Below, piece by piece: positions 33,480 to 44,752 of a DNA stretch of 64,000 nt. The number at the start of each line of letters is the position of its first letter. Within the stretch, counting starts at the first letter, position 1. This stretch comes from Ctena decussata (Eukaryota; Mollusca; Bivalvia; Lucinida; Lucinidae), in contig OZ022508.1 of assembly GCA_963989385.1 (NCBI GenBank), positions 29,100,166 to 29,164,165 of the forward strand. Reading direction: 5' to 3'. Below the pieces are notes generated by a model that searched no databases, was not told the DNA's origin, and worked only from the letters and a program-made list of their open reading frames with translations. The position numbers and the translations under genes were made by a program.

Positions 33480-35040
33480 GACTAAATCTGACAAGAAATC
33501 CAGAGGACAGAATACTGTATTTCTTTATTTTAATAAGGCAGTCGATTGTGTACATATGCAGTTTACGCTCATGTTTATTTTGCAATTTTAAAAATATCTT
33601 GTCAAGTCTAGAATTAAAGAATGTACGTTGATCTGATCAGATTACTAATGGAAGCAGTACAAATATGCACCAAGATATCTTGTCTCGCGAAAAGAGAATT
33701 ACATACTCAACACCGCTGCCAAAATGGCATCATAACAAATATAAACCTACCTGATTGTTTGAATAATGCATTTAAGGTCCCGTTCAGACGAAATAGGACT
33801 AAATTCGAGTCGGTAAAGGAAAAGTTTGCAGACTCGTTATTGAAAGAATTTGTTAGATCAATTCCATTCCCATATACTACCAGACCTGAAAAACATAAAC
33901 AAATGACCTCTTTGGTAAAGGGACTGTAGGTTAATGTAAAAATATATCAAATAACTATGTAAATTACCTGTAGTGAATATCTGCGCCAAAGTGTTAGTAT
34001 TCTCATTTTTTTTTACTCACACTGCTCAATTATTTAAAGGAACATGTATATAATTCCTATAAGTCTTACACTTTGTATAAAACTCGTCATTAATTAACCA
34101 ACAGATAAAAAAAGAGACGTTGGTGCCTGACCTATTTATTAGTTTCGACGATGAATTTTATCTAAACGCTAATGAACATTATATTCAGTGCCCCTGTAAA
34201 TATTCCAAGAGTGAATTTCTCAGAAAGAGTTTTCAGTGACTACTCCTGTAACACTCCCCGGATGCCGTTAGATACTTGTTTCCGTCTCGCCGCTCAAATG
34301 CACGAAAAACATAAAAAAATCTTATAGCATTTGTAGCATTAATGCATACTACACACAGCCTGAATAGATGCGCAATCTGGTAATTCTCTTTCTTAACTCT
34401 GCAAGGTCAGTTTAACTGTCTCAGGTCTTACTGTCTGAGATACTTGTCATACACTTATTAGGCTGCCCATGCTGGACTTGGCAATGTCCGCAGAAGGGTT
34501 CGTCATGCGGCACCACATGTTTCCATCTCATGCTAAATAAAGGTTTTGACAGTTTCTTCACACCCGGCAAACGCGCAATTATACTCCTATCTAGAAATAA
34601 CAAGTTGAGCCTTCTGCAAATAGTAAGCCAAATAGTACAATGTTTTCATCTGATATGCTTGTAAAAAGTAGGTGTGCACATTTACGATTAAGTTTTAAAA
34701 ATAAAAAAAAAGTCTGGTGGATTTTTTCCACAAAACTCCAGAAAGCGTCCACTTCAAAATTCCAATTTGGCACCTTCACGAGTTAAGTGAGAACTACACC
34801 AGTTTTATCTATTATAAAAGTAAATTGTTTGTACGTATAACTGTACATACATGTCAGACGAATAGCTCTGTTTTTAGCGCGCCGTTCCGCAGCTATAGAG
34901 AGCTTATGCGAGTATGCGTGAGCGTCCGCGTTCATGTTAGCGTCCACGTTCGCGCCCTGATTCGCGTCTATGAGCAGTCAAACCTATGTGAACCATTCGC
35001 ATTTACGTATTTTTCTGACAACGTAGAAAGGCTAGAGTGA
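33480..35040. other. Intron section, nothing assigned
   Basis: A 102-codon frame at 33621-33929 (+) has a mixed, protein-like composition (VPFRRNRTKFESVKEKFADS) but no domain I know and no clear splice sites. Frames at 34421-34779 (-) and 34717-35040 (+) are not supported. Confidence 0.45.
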
Positions 35041-35061
35041 TGAAACATACACACATGTGCT

Positions 35062-35112
35062 GGTGATCATGTGCTGGTGTAACATACACACTTACACCAG
35101 CACATGATCACC
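35062..35112. repeat. Perfect 21-bp inverted repeat
   Basis: GGTGATCATGTGCTGGTGTA+A at 35062-35082 and its exact reverse complement at 35092-35112, with a 9-bp loop. It sits at the left edge of the tandem array 35120-35900 and may be an element terminus. Confidence 0.9.
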
Positions 35113-35119
35113 TGAATGC

Positions 35120-35900
35120 ATGCACCATTTTCTGACCTTGACCTACTTGTCATGGTCTACTGACATTGAAAACAAATTAGGTTAATGTATGTTAAGCATT
35201 TGTGTTTAAGTCAGTTTCAAAGTAGATATAAGGGTTAGAGCCATGATATATGGTCAGCACTTTCATCTGGGCGACAACATCCGAATGTCACCACCAAGTA
35301 GGACAGTGATCTACACTTTTACACTTCACTGGCTTTACGATACTTCTAGGTATATTTCTACTTATAGGTCCTATATAAGGTTACAGTCATGACACTTTGC
35401 ACAAACTTACATATGAACAAGACCATTTCAGCAATATTATCCGTGTGTAGATTTTGCCTATAGTTTTTGCTTCAGGGACTTTATGATACGCTTTACTGTT
35501 TTTATGATATTTCTCGGTCCCTATTTTGGATAGAGCCAGGATGCTTGGTTCAAATCTACATTTGGACTTGAAAAATTTAACATCCTCACTTCATATGCAT
35601 TTAACCACCATTATCCATTATCCATGTATGGTGTTGAACTATAGTTTTGCTTCATTGACTGTATGATACACTTCACTGACTTTATGATATTTTTCAGTTC
35701 CTATATGGACTAGAGCCATGCTACTTGGCACACACTTATATGTGGACAAGAAAATTTTAATATCGCCATCCATGTATAAATTTGACCTATATTCTAAGCT
35801 TCACTGACCTGATAAAAGTTCTGTGTCATGTAGATGACATTCATTATACATGTACTTGACACTCACATACATCTGGTAAAGAGCCTTTCAACACCACCAT
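35120..35900 (+). repeat. Tandem array, about 175-bp units
   Basis: Landmarks atgatatttYtcRgtcc and agagccaKgatRcttgg recur near 35345, 35505 and 35685, with cttcactgac..tatgata between. Style as the other pearl-like arrays, but no GACGG microsatellite end was found. Confidence 0.65.
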
Positions 35901-36079
35901 CGCTGTGAGAGCCAAGCACTTTGTCGTCTTCTTTGTATTGGCCCCTTTGCAGAAGTTTAATTGTTTTATTTCTAGGTAGGAATATATTTGCGAGTTTACA
36001 AGGCGATTGTCTTGAGGTTAAAAGTTGGAACACATATTTAACTCTTTAAGATTTTGATTTGATGTCGGTATTATATTAT

Positions 36080-37017
36080 TAACCGAACAAGCAAATTCGG
36101 TGAATTTATGTCCACCGCCGAAGTGGCCCTGATTTGTTTATTATTATGTTTTCTTTTAAAGTTCATATAATTTCATTCACTGGGCTCAGTGGACTATTGC
36201 TCTGGCATAAGTGAGGCATCAGCTGAAGCTGTTCTTAAACACTTGCCTCAGCATCACTGCACTATGATTATAAATTGTTAATTCAGTTTTAAGAAATTTT
36301 GTTCAGTCCAGCATCTAAAGTTATGGCTAAATCAATTCAAGGGCATTAAATTATGCACTACTGATGCGATTATGATCGAACTTAATATGCACTGCTATGT
36401 CAAGACAATACATAAATATTTTAAGTTTCATGAAATTCCGTTCATTGATTACTTAGTAATGTCTCAATTTGTTGATTTTAAACCAATTGCAGGGCAATAA
36501 CTCATTGCTAACTGAAGCAATTTCGACAAAACGTAAGATGCACCAATATGTTATGGTGATAGGTATTTAGTAAACGTTTCATAGAATTCTATTCATTGAT
36601 TACTTAGTTATGGCTAAATTTGTCAATTTTAAATTGATTCAAGGACGTTAACTCATGCTCTTCTGATGCCATTCTAATGAAACTTTATGTGCATAACCGC
36701 CTTATTGTAATACATATTAAGTTTAAGTTTCAGGATGTTTCAGTGATTGATTATTTCGTTATGGCTCATTTTATTGAGTTTAAGTCAATTCAAGGACAGT
36801 CACTCATTCACTCCTAAAGCCAGTCTAATGAAACTTGACATGCATCAGCGGGTTAAAGTGGTGTATATTTATATTAAGTTTCGTGAAATTCCGTTAGGTG
36901 GTTACTTAGTTATGGCTCCGGAGGGACAGACGGACGGACGGAAGGACGGACGGACAGACAGACGGACGGACGGACATGGAGAAAACTATATCCCTCTGCC
37001 TTTGGCGGGGTATAATA
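36080..37017 (+). repeat. Helentron/pearl-like element, about 152-bp units
   Basis: Units recognised by gattacttagttatggct and cattcattgatt (near 36444, 36597, 36748, 36893). Then (GACGGACGGA)n at 36926-36975 and the terminal tatccctctgcctttggcgg-type hairpin ending gggtataataa at about 37017. The 5' boundary is approximate. Confidence 0.75.
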
Positions 37018-37580
37018 ATACACCAAGACTTAGTACGAAATCTTAAATTTTATTTATACAAGCACAGAACTGCATCAGTTAAATGCAAACTCAAACCTCA
37101 AATACAATGATGTTGCTTATCGGTTTGAAAACATTCGGTATAATTTCAGCAATAGCTCCTCGTGTTAGGAGCCAGGAGCCGTAATGTGCACAGCGTAGTT
37201 TGTTTGCTTGGAAGTGCAAACGGCATTACCCTTTATTTCTAAAAACATCTGCCATATAAATTCTCTAAACAAATTGGAGCTTTGTTCGTATATAAAATCA
37301 ATTGCTTGTACGTAGGTTTTCGACTGAGAGAATTTTAGGCAGTTTCGGTGTCGAGATTCTTCCTTATTCCGCGCGTTTGTCAGGTTTTAAAATGGACGCG
37401 AACACAACATTGACTGTATGTATAAGCGCCGAAATCTTCCAAAGAAACAAAGAACACTTGTTTTTTTACACGGTAAGCAAATGAAATACCAATATATACA
37501 ACAACAAAATATGCTATTCAGGAAATGAACAATAAAATGCTAAGGATGATATTGGTTTTCAAGAATTAAACTGAACAAAC
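37018..37580. other. Intron close to VWD exon, nothing recognised
   Basis: Ordinary sequence. The 60-codon frame at 37302-37484 (+) has no support. Confidence 0.5.
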
Positions 37581-37823
37581 CTTGCTTGTCTTCTTTTAAC
37601 TCAACTTGCAAGCTTGCATTTCCATTATCATTAGCTGCAAATGCACTAAATATTGTTGCGTCAGTTACTCTTCCATTCTGAGTTACTGCCCTGTCGGTCC
37701 GTCCCTGTAGTGTAAACTGGATCGTACCCGTATCTATTGTCATCAGAGAATATTCTCCCCATCCATTGAATGTATACTTTTTACCGTCAAGCGTAACAAT
37801 ATGGGGATCTCCAAAGAAAGTTG
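37581..37823 (-). CDS. Exon: N-terminal part of VWD domain
   Basis: Opens with TFFGDPHIVTLDGKKYTFNG followed by WGEYSLM, the hallmark start of a von Willebrand factor D domain (GDPH..T.DG..Y.FNG.GEY). It then carries the hydrophobic strands expected (TIQFTLQGRTDRAV, TIFSAFAAND). Acceptor ttctttcag, donor caag|gtttgt, both phase 1, 81 codons. It joins the exon at 26303 across an 11.3 kb intron to read KEDKQGIQLRIS. Confidence 0.95.
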
Positions 37824-38114
37824 CTGAAAGAAGAAAAACTAACTCATTCTTACAGTTCATTTTTTTCACTGATGTAAATGTGCAATTATCCTTATGATAG
37901 GTCTGAATTGAAATATTAGATGTTTTAGAGACTTTGTCTTTAGTGAAGCCAGATGCTATACTAAAGTTCAACAAATTAACGTATTTTATGATTAATTTCT
38001 CCTTTGTATAGATTAAAAAACACATGAATTTGTTTGACGCATTGACTAACTAAGGTTTATCCATAATATGATGTAAAATACCGGCCCACTACACAAATAA
38101 AGAAAATATATGAT

Positions 38115-38560
38115 AACATATTTTATCGCGACTTCGCGAAGCAAAGGCGTGCCTATGCAATACCCTTCGTGTGCGTGCGCCTTTGTAAAAAATATTCACC
38201 TGTTGCGTTTAGCTCACTTTCTCTGTAACCACAAGGGCTAAAGTCTTCAAACTTGGGTTTGGGATCTGATTCAGTCAGTTCCAGAAGTGTATTTACTCTT
38301 CAAATTTGTTCCGTTGATACGTCTCTGGAAGATCTACTAAAAGCTGCCACGCATATCGGGCCATGTGCTGAATTTTACGGTTGGTTGAACACAGAAAAAA
38401 TATTCATCTCTTGCGTTTAGCTCAGTTTCCAAGTAACCTCAAAGGCTAGAGTCTAACTTGCTCCATAGATACATCTGGGAAAGAGTTACTCAAAACGTCT
38501 GTTCATATTGGACATTTCCAACTTAATCAGAATCAGAATACGATACTTATTATGACAAAT
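38115..38560 (+). repeat. Tandem units of the 'gcgtttagctcagtttc' family
   Basis: Two units (near 38195 and 38398) share tgttgcgtttagctcagttt, aaccacaagggctaRagtct and gatacRtctgg with 41040-41690. Begins near the palindrome TCGCGA-ct-TCGCGA (38126-38139). A piece at about 38257-38307 (gatctgattcagtcagttcc) matches the 3' end of Penelope-like family 1 in opposite orientation and seems to be inserted in the first unit. Confidence 0.65.
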
Positions 38561-39960
38561 TTGATTGCAAATCTAGGGGGTGTCTCACCGGATATACCGG
38601 TATTAATTGTTAGGCCAGTTTACAATAAAACTTAGTTTATGTAATGTACAAAGCTCAAAAAATGAAACAATACGAATAATGTTAATAAATCATATTCATT
38701 AATTTTGGTAACAGTCATTGTTAAATGTCATTGGACAATCTACATTTTCTCAGAATAGCGGAAGCCTTCAAGTGACAAGTGAAATGAAAATCACGATACT
38801 GAAATTCCATTGATTTTGGTACTCGTAGTCATACATAAGTTTTTTTAAATCATATTGCAGTTCTAATAGAAAGTAAAAATCTACTTGACAGACTGTACTA
38901 CAAGAATAGCTATCGCTACACCTTCTCGGGCCTATTAGATTATTCTTCGATGACTGACAAACATTATAACCTGGGTTGTATCCGCACTCAGCCCTTGTAA
39001 CCCTGGGTTGTATCCGCACTTAACTCCTGTACCTCCGGTTGTATCCGCAATTAACTCATAAACAATCACTCTTACATTGGCAAAGGGAGAAATATGCCGA
39101 TGTTTTGCTTTTGCTTAATGATTATGTGTCGAGATACAATGTATGCCTTGATCCTTGAAGGTCTCAACAAACCCAAGCAAAGCATAAATGTAAAATGTAG
39201 ATGAGTGACTTATAGCGTTGAAGATCGGATGAAAAAAGGCCGCAGTAGCAGCCAAAAGAAGTTCAAAGTAAAAGGAAAGAAGTTTGGCATATGGCAATTT
39301 CATAGCCTTGCAGCAGTTGTCTCAGATGAGCTCCTGACCGGAAGTTTTTTTCAAGGATTGCACGTGCCACTGCGACCCTAAAAATAGCTGAGCTCCATTT
39401 GGAGAAATTACAGCCATTCTATTGACTGGCTCAAAGGTGAAATATAAACGTATCCATACCAAATTTTGTGAGACAGACGCGCGTTTCTGTATTTAACTTC
39501 TTCAGTGTAGCTAAACCCCAGAATGTTTGAAAGAAATGAGATTATGAGCAGGTGTTGGCAGGCAACGGGCATCCCTCTCCGAGTCACACTTACTGCTCAT
39601 TCCGCGGGACACATGAACTGCAGACATCATGCAAGAGACGCCTGCATATTAAATCGTGAGTGCAGGCGTCCCCATTGAGCCACGTCAACCCCTGCGTCTC
39701 GAGAAAGGCGACAGACAAGGGCATCAGGAAAGAGATGTCCGATGTAGCAAGAACCGACATAAAGAGAAAGCGATGCACTGCCGTCCGCGCCATATCCAGC
39801 TTTTTGTATGCCTATAAAACTGCTTTTGAGGTGAGAAGGTTACTAAAGATCTGTGAAGGACCACGTAGGTAATGGGTATGTTTACTGAAAGGTCCAAGTA
39901 TCCATTAGATAACAGGGCGATATCTCATCCGTAGTCAAGGAACGGACACTTACAAAGGTG
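38561..39960. other. Intron, short 32-bp tandem triplication only
   Basis: At 38969-39063 a unit of about 32 bp with the core gggttgtatccgcactta occurs three times. A Cys-containing minus-strand frame across it is not accepted as an exon. Otherwise nothing recognised. Confidence 0.55.
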
Positions 39961-39964
39961 GTTT

Positions 39965-40150
39965 TAGCCTCATCTCAATGTCTTCTGGTTTAGCAAAGAC
40001 GATCCTTCGGGGACAGCGAAAGGAAAAGAAGCAAATAAAAGAAAAGATGGAAAGACGATATTAAAGAATGGACGAGGCTGGACATTGCGCAAAGAGAGCA
40101 GCTGTGGATTCAGACGGAAAGAAACTGTTCAAAGACCTTGTAAGGTTATA
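39965..40150 (+). pseudogene. Non-LTR retrotransposon ORF2 C-terminal fragment
   Basis: In two frames the plus strand reads KTILRGQRKEKKQIK, then KRWKDDIKEWTRLDIAQREQ. K.ILRG...GKR..GR.KKRW.DDIKEWT is the conserved tail of RT from RTE/jockey-type elements. A single-base frameshift separates the two parts. Confidence 0.75.
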
Positions 40151-41039
40151 GAATAGAAATAACAAAACAGAATAAGCAACTGGTTGCATCAGAAAATAAT
40201 TGTATTTTCGCATGCTCGACTGATATTTGGCAGGAAGGGATTTATGATTTATGCTGCAGACTCTAAACGAGCCTTGTTTAAACATCATCAGTGCCATTTT
40301 GTCATCTAGCGTCCCAAACGTCGGCTACTTATAATAGTTTAGCATTTCTCTTACGCTGATATCAACTTCTTATTACGCGAGTTATGATGCACTTCATATC
40401 ATTTGTGGTTCAAATCACAGAAAAAACCTGCCAATGAAAAATGGATGTATTATGGGGCCATTATTGGGTTAAAAATCAAATCATGTAAGTGTCTGTAATC
40501 ATAACATATTTTTACTCGATTTAAACGTATTGAACGAGGAAAGTATAATATTTAGCATCAGACACAGCTCATGCAAGTCTCTGTAAATGATCGACTTCTT
40601 CAGTCGAGAGCCGGGGATATGTGTATGTGTGTGTGGGGGGGGGGGGGGGGGGAGGGTTTCTTTGTTTCCTGAACGCCAGGCCCATGGATCCTTGGTGGGA
40701 GGGACACTAACCTCCCCCTTTCCTCTGCTGTAACCAAATACGAGTCGGATAATCCGAACTGGGAACATGAGTCCCCTTATCGGTACCTGTTGTAGCTCTG
40801 CTATAGGCTGACTTTAGAACTTGTGGTTGTGGACATGACACTTTAAAAGGTTATTTCGTCCATCTGGCGATATACTAGACTACTGCTTTGCTTGATGTAT
40901 ATGTACCAAGATGAACACAAAAACCGTGTACAGTTTGAATCTAGAACATCTCTCTCAAGTAAACTTTGAGAAATTCCTCACAAAGCATATCATTTTGTTC
41001 AGAATACGGATCGGTATCCGATTAATTTGGAAATGTCCA
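40151..41039. other. Intron, nothing recognised
   Basis: A poly-G run at 40635-40652 preceded by (GT)n. No genes. Confidence 0.55.
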
Positions 41040-41690
41040 TTAGGCCATGAACTATTCACGGTTGATTGAACATAGAAAAAAATATTCACCTGTTGCGTTT
41101 AGCTCAGTTACTTAGTACCCATAAGAGAGTCATCAAACTTGCTGTATAGATACGTCTAGGGAAAACCTACTGAAGTTTAGGGGACATGAACTATATTTCA
41201 CGGTCGAATGATCATGGGAGAAAATTCACCTGTTGCATTTAGTTCAGTTTCTAGACAACCGCAAGGGCTAGAGTCTTCAAACTTGCTCCATGGATTTTTC
41301 TTGGGACGGGCTTACTGAAAATTGCAATGCATATCGGACCATGACCTATATTTCAGGTTGATTGAACACAGAAAAAAATATTCACCGGTTGTGTTTAGCT
41401 CAGTTTCTTAATAACCACAAGGGCTAGAGTCTCCAAACTTGCTCCATTGATACATCATGGAAAGTTCAATTGAAAGCAGCATTTGATATTGGGCAATGGC
41501 CCATACTTTACGTTTGTTTTAACATTAAACTTTTTTTACCTGTTGCGTGTAGCACAGTATCCAAGTAATTACAAGGACTAGAGTCTTTAAACATGCTCCA
41601 TAGATACGTCTGGAAAAAAACTCCTGAAGGCAGCGATGCATAATTGGCCGCCGTGAGCTATATTTTATGGTCCAGTGAGTTTTTCCTTAT
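41040..41690 (+). repeat. Tandem array, about 150-bp units
   Basis: Units near 41085, 41225, 41377 and 41533 share cacctgttgcgtttagctca, gggctagagtcttcaaact and gatacRtctgg; same family as 38115-38560. Confidence 0.75.
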
Positions 41691-42600
41691 TCCTTAAGGC
41701 TGTATAAAAACGATAGATAGGGACAATAAATCACTTTGACCAGATATTTGTCCTCAATCAAAAGTCAAAGTGACGTATATTTCATTGTCCCTTGTGTTTT
41801 GCCTGATACCTTGAAGATTATTTGATGTCCGAATATAATTCTTGGGAGTATGACCCAGTGTTTGACCCCAAACTAACAGCACATCCCACTGACCTATATT
41901 TTATGGTTCAGTGATTTTGCATTAAATCTTAAAGACGTTTTGATATACAACCATGATGCTTGTAATAACGACTCTGTACAACCAAATGTTTGCCCTCATT
42001 CTTACGTAGGTCACAGTGACCTATAATGCATGGTCCAGTGATTTTGTCTTATTGCAAACTTTTTGATGTACGAACATGATTGCTTGGGACAATGACTATG
42101 ACCATATGTTTGACCTCAAACTAACGGTACGTCAGGGTCACCTACGTGTCATGGTCCAGTGATCTTGGTTCATTTATCTAACATTTTATCATAAATTTGC
42201 ATTTTACTTGGGTTCACGGTTTGGTCTGACACTGTAGGTGACCTCTTATTTGAGGTCCGTGAAACCTATATTTTATGGTCCAGTTATTTTTAGTCAATAC
42301 ATCTAACACTATTTTATGGAGTTGCATTAAACTTAGGTAAATGCACTGGGCTGAAACCATGAGGAACCGCTTAGTTATTTTATGTCAGTGTGATCTATAT
42401 TTAATGGTACAGTGATTTAAGCCAATATTTCTAACACTTTTTCTTTGACTTTTTTGTACATTTAGATATAGTGATTGACCTCATGTAACTTCTAGGTCAC
42501 TTTGACTTACATTTCATATTTTATTTAAGATGTTTGAATACTGTTTAATCTGACACTGCAGCTGATTTCATTTCACTTGGGCGGTATTGTCCATATTAAA
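41691..42600 (+). repeat. Tandem array, about 122-bp units
   Basis: The landmark acctatattttatggtccag with tgattt recurs near 41893, 42020, 42147, 42268 and 42392. It lies directly between the 150-bp array and its inverted copy. Confidence 0.75.
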
Positions 42601-42654
42601 CTTGTGAAACTAAGTCTAACGCAAAAGATGAATTTCTTTTTTACGTTAAATCAT

Positions 42655-42830
42655 TCGTAAAATATAGGTTATGGCCCAATATGCATCACTGATTTCAGTA
42701 GACCTTCCCGAGATTTATATACAGAGCAAGATTGAAGATTCTTGTCCTTGTGGTTGCTTAGAAATTGAGCTTAACCCAACAGTTGAATATATTTCCATGT
42801 TCAATCAACCTTTGAGATCATTTAGTAAAT
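42655..42830 (-). repeat. Inverted copy of the 150-bp unit
   Basis: The reverse complement carries ttaagctcaatttctaagca, accacaaggacaagaatctt and the gaacatggaaa start seen in 41040-41690. With that array it encloses the 122-bp repeats. Confidence 0.7.
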
Positions 42831-43329
42831 TCTGAAATTCAGAAATTTACTGGTTTAGACTCGTAAAACTAAACTGTTTTTTCTCAATATTTTGCATCTA
42901 TCTTTTATACCTTACAATTTTATACGTCTGTCCTTTTAAAACAAAGAGTAAATTTAAGTAAGTTTACTTTTGGCTTTAGCCGCTGATTAATATGCGGGGT
43001 CTTTGATGAGGGTTTACATTCCGAAACGGCGTGGTCCGGCCCATATCGAATATACCATATGCCTTCATATTCAATAATAAAATAAAGGACACTCATTTTA
43101 GATTTTATTTTCGATTGCCTGAATCTTGATATGCATAAAAGTCAACAGAAAATTGTTTTCATTCTCGATCTTCCGTTTGGTTCACATTTTGCTTTTTGTC
43201 CTATTTGGATTGTAAATATCGCTCTTTTTCTATTTTAATATTTATGAAGCAGCCTTAATCACAGCTTACGCGTTTAAAATCAACACATAAGTAAACACAT
43301 CTATCATCTCCTAACTTACTACTGACTTT
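42831..43329. other. Intron, nothing recognised
   Basis: AT-rich, no repeats detected by eye. Confidence 0.5.
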
Positions 43330-43690
43330 CCCTATCACCATTTGTATAAACTTGGTAAAGGGTTACTGGGCAGTGCTACAAACAAATTTCAAGCATCTGA
43401 GCCTTGCAGTTATGAAGAATGAGATTTTTGAATATTTTTCTATGTATTATTATGGTTCAAACCTGCAACTCCCTGCCACGGGGCAACCATTTGAGACCCT
43501 GGGGCAACCATTTGAACAAACTTGGTAAAGGACTACTAGGCAATGCTAGATACCAAATTTGAGCCTTGCGGTTCTGAAGAAGAAGATTTTTGAGTATTTT
43601 TCTATGTAGTTCTCTGGTTCAAACGTTCAAACCCAGGACCCCCTGGGGCAGGGCCATTTTTGGACCCTGGGGTCATCCTAAATAAACGAA
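43330..43690 (+). repeat. Tandem units of the 'ggcaatgctacataccaaat' family
   Basis: Two units with ttgRtaaaggRcYactRggc, gaagaagatttttgaatatt and cccaggaccccctggggc. Same family at 60425-60960 and at the right window edge. Confidence 0.7.
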
Positions 43691-43699
43691 TCACGGATA

Positions 43700-44752
43700 A
43701 GACCTATGGTTAGTCAGAGATAAGAACTCGACAGAAACAACGTGTTGTGACACCTGAAGATCACTGGGTGTCAAACAACACCTGGTCCACTGAAATACCG
43801 GAGCATAAGAAACCCATCAGTTGAATCCCGAATAGCCAAGCAACAGACCCAGGTGAGCTCCAGCCCCAACCAACTAAACTTAATAGCTTTATGTCAGGTC
43901 TTTTACTGAGTCTGATGCCCGACTAACCAGCGTGCAATCAAAGAGGGAAGGAAAGTATTTAACCATGATTATTGTGTTAACTGCTAAACATGCAGACTGC
44001 AGCATTACATATATGTCATAGCCAATACATTTGTAATGTATGATAATTTTTCTAAATTGATCAGAAAAAGAAGCCTTCTTACATTTTTGAATAAATAGAC
44101 TAAGTCACAATAAAATTCTGGTTCCGATAGGCCGTGTTGAGAAAGGTTTTCTAAAGCGATCTTGAATTTAAAGACCAATTCATAGTGTCGGCGTCAGAAA
44201 TTTGAAAAAGCTTTTTCGCAGTTTATGGTACCAATAGCCCTGTTGGAGAAACTCAGCAGTTAAAATTTTATTACGGGTAATCAGGTCAGTCACATCACTA
44301 GACACTCTAGCAAACCGAATAAGTTGAGAAATGTAAAAACCGCGACAGAGGTAGGACGGGGAAGATCACGATCCACTAATATCAATATCAAAGTCATTGC
44401 GTTTAACATAAATTTTGGACAGAACAAATCCGTTTGAAATCGATAAATGTATATCCAAAAATGGGGCTTCAGTATCGCCTGCATTCGCTTTGTTGAACTG
44501 CAGTTCAGGTGGATAGATTCGATTCACCATGCCTTCAGAGTAAGAATTGCCAATATTTAAAAGATCATCTAGACATCTGCAGGTAGCGTTAAATGCTTCA
44601 ATAATTTTCAGCTTGTGCATCATTAGAAAGAGAAGCCATGAAATCTCTTTCATAGCAAAATAAAAAATCCGCTACAAGAGGAGCACAATTAGTGCCCATC
44701 GGAAAACCAACAACTTGTCTGCATAACTTAGTACCAGATCTGATATAAAAAT
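43700..44752 (-). pseudogene. Penelope-like element family 1, copy i (RT catalytic half)
   Basis: Minus-strand reading, joined over frameshifts: RSGTKLCRQVVGFPMGTNCA, PLVADFLFCYERDFM, then NATCRCLDDLLNIGNSYSEG, MVNRIYPPELQFNKANAGDT, EAPFLDIHLSISNGFVLSKI. C-terminal parts NKILTAEFLQQGYWYHKLRK follow below 44280. The usual RYLDD box is RCLDD here. The upstream half of RT is absent: the sequence begins exactly at the 3' end of copy ii, so this looks like a 5'-truncated copy in tandem. Penelope-like assignment is probable. Confidence 0.8.

Noticed and set aside
33621..33929. 102-codon open frame (+) with protein-like composition
   Set aside because: No homologous family recognised and no splice or promoter evidence; it could be part of an unknown mobile element.
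38768..39019. Cys-containing minus-strand frame (ECGYNPGYNVCQ) as a missing AMOP or EGF exon
   Set aside because: It arises from a 32-bp tandem triplication, lacks good splice sites, and lies between exons (48099 and 37823) that already join in phase with a sensible AMOP-VWD junction.
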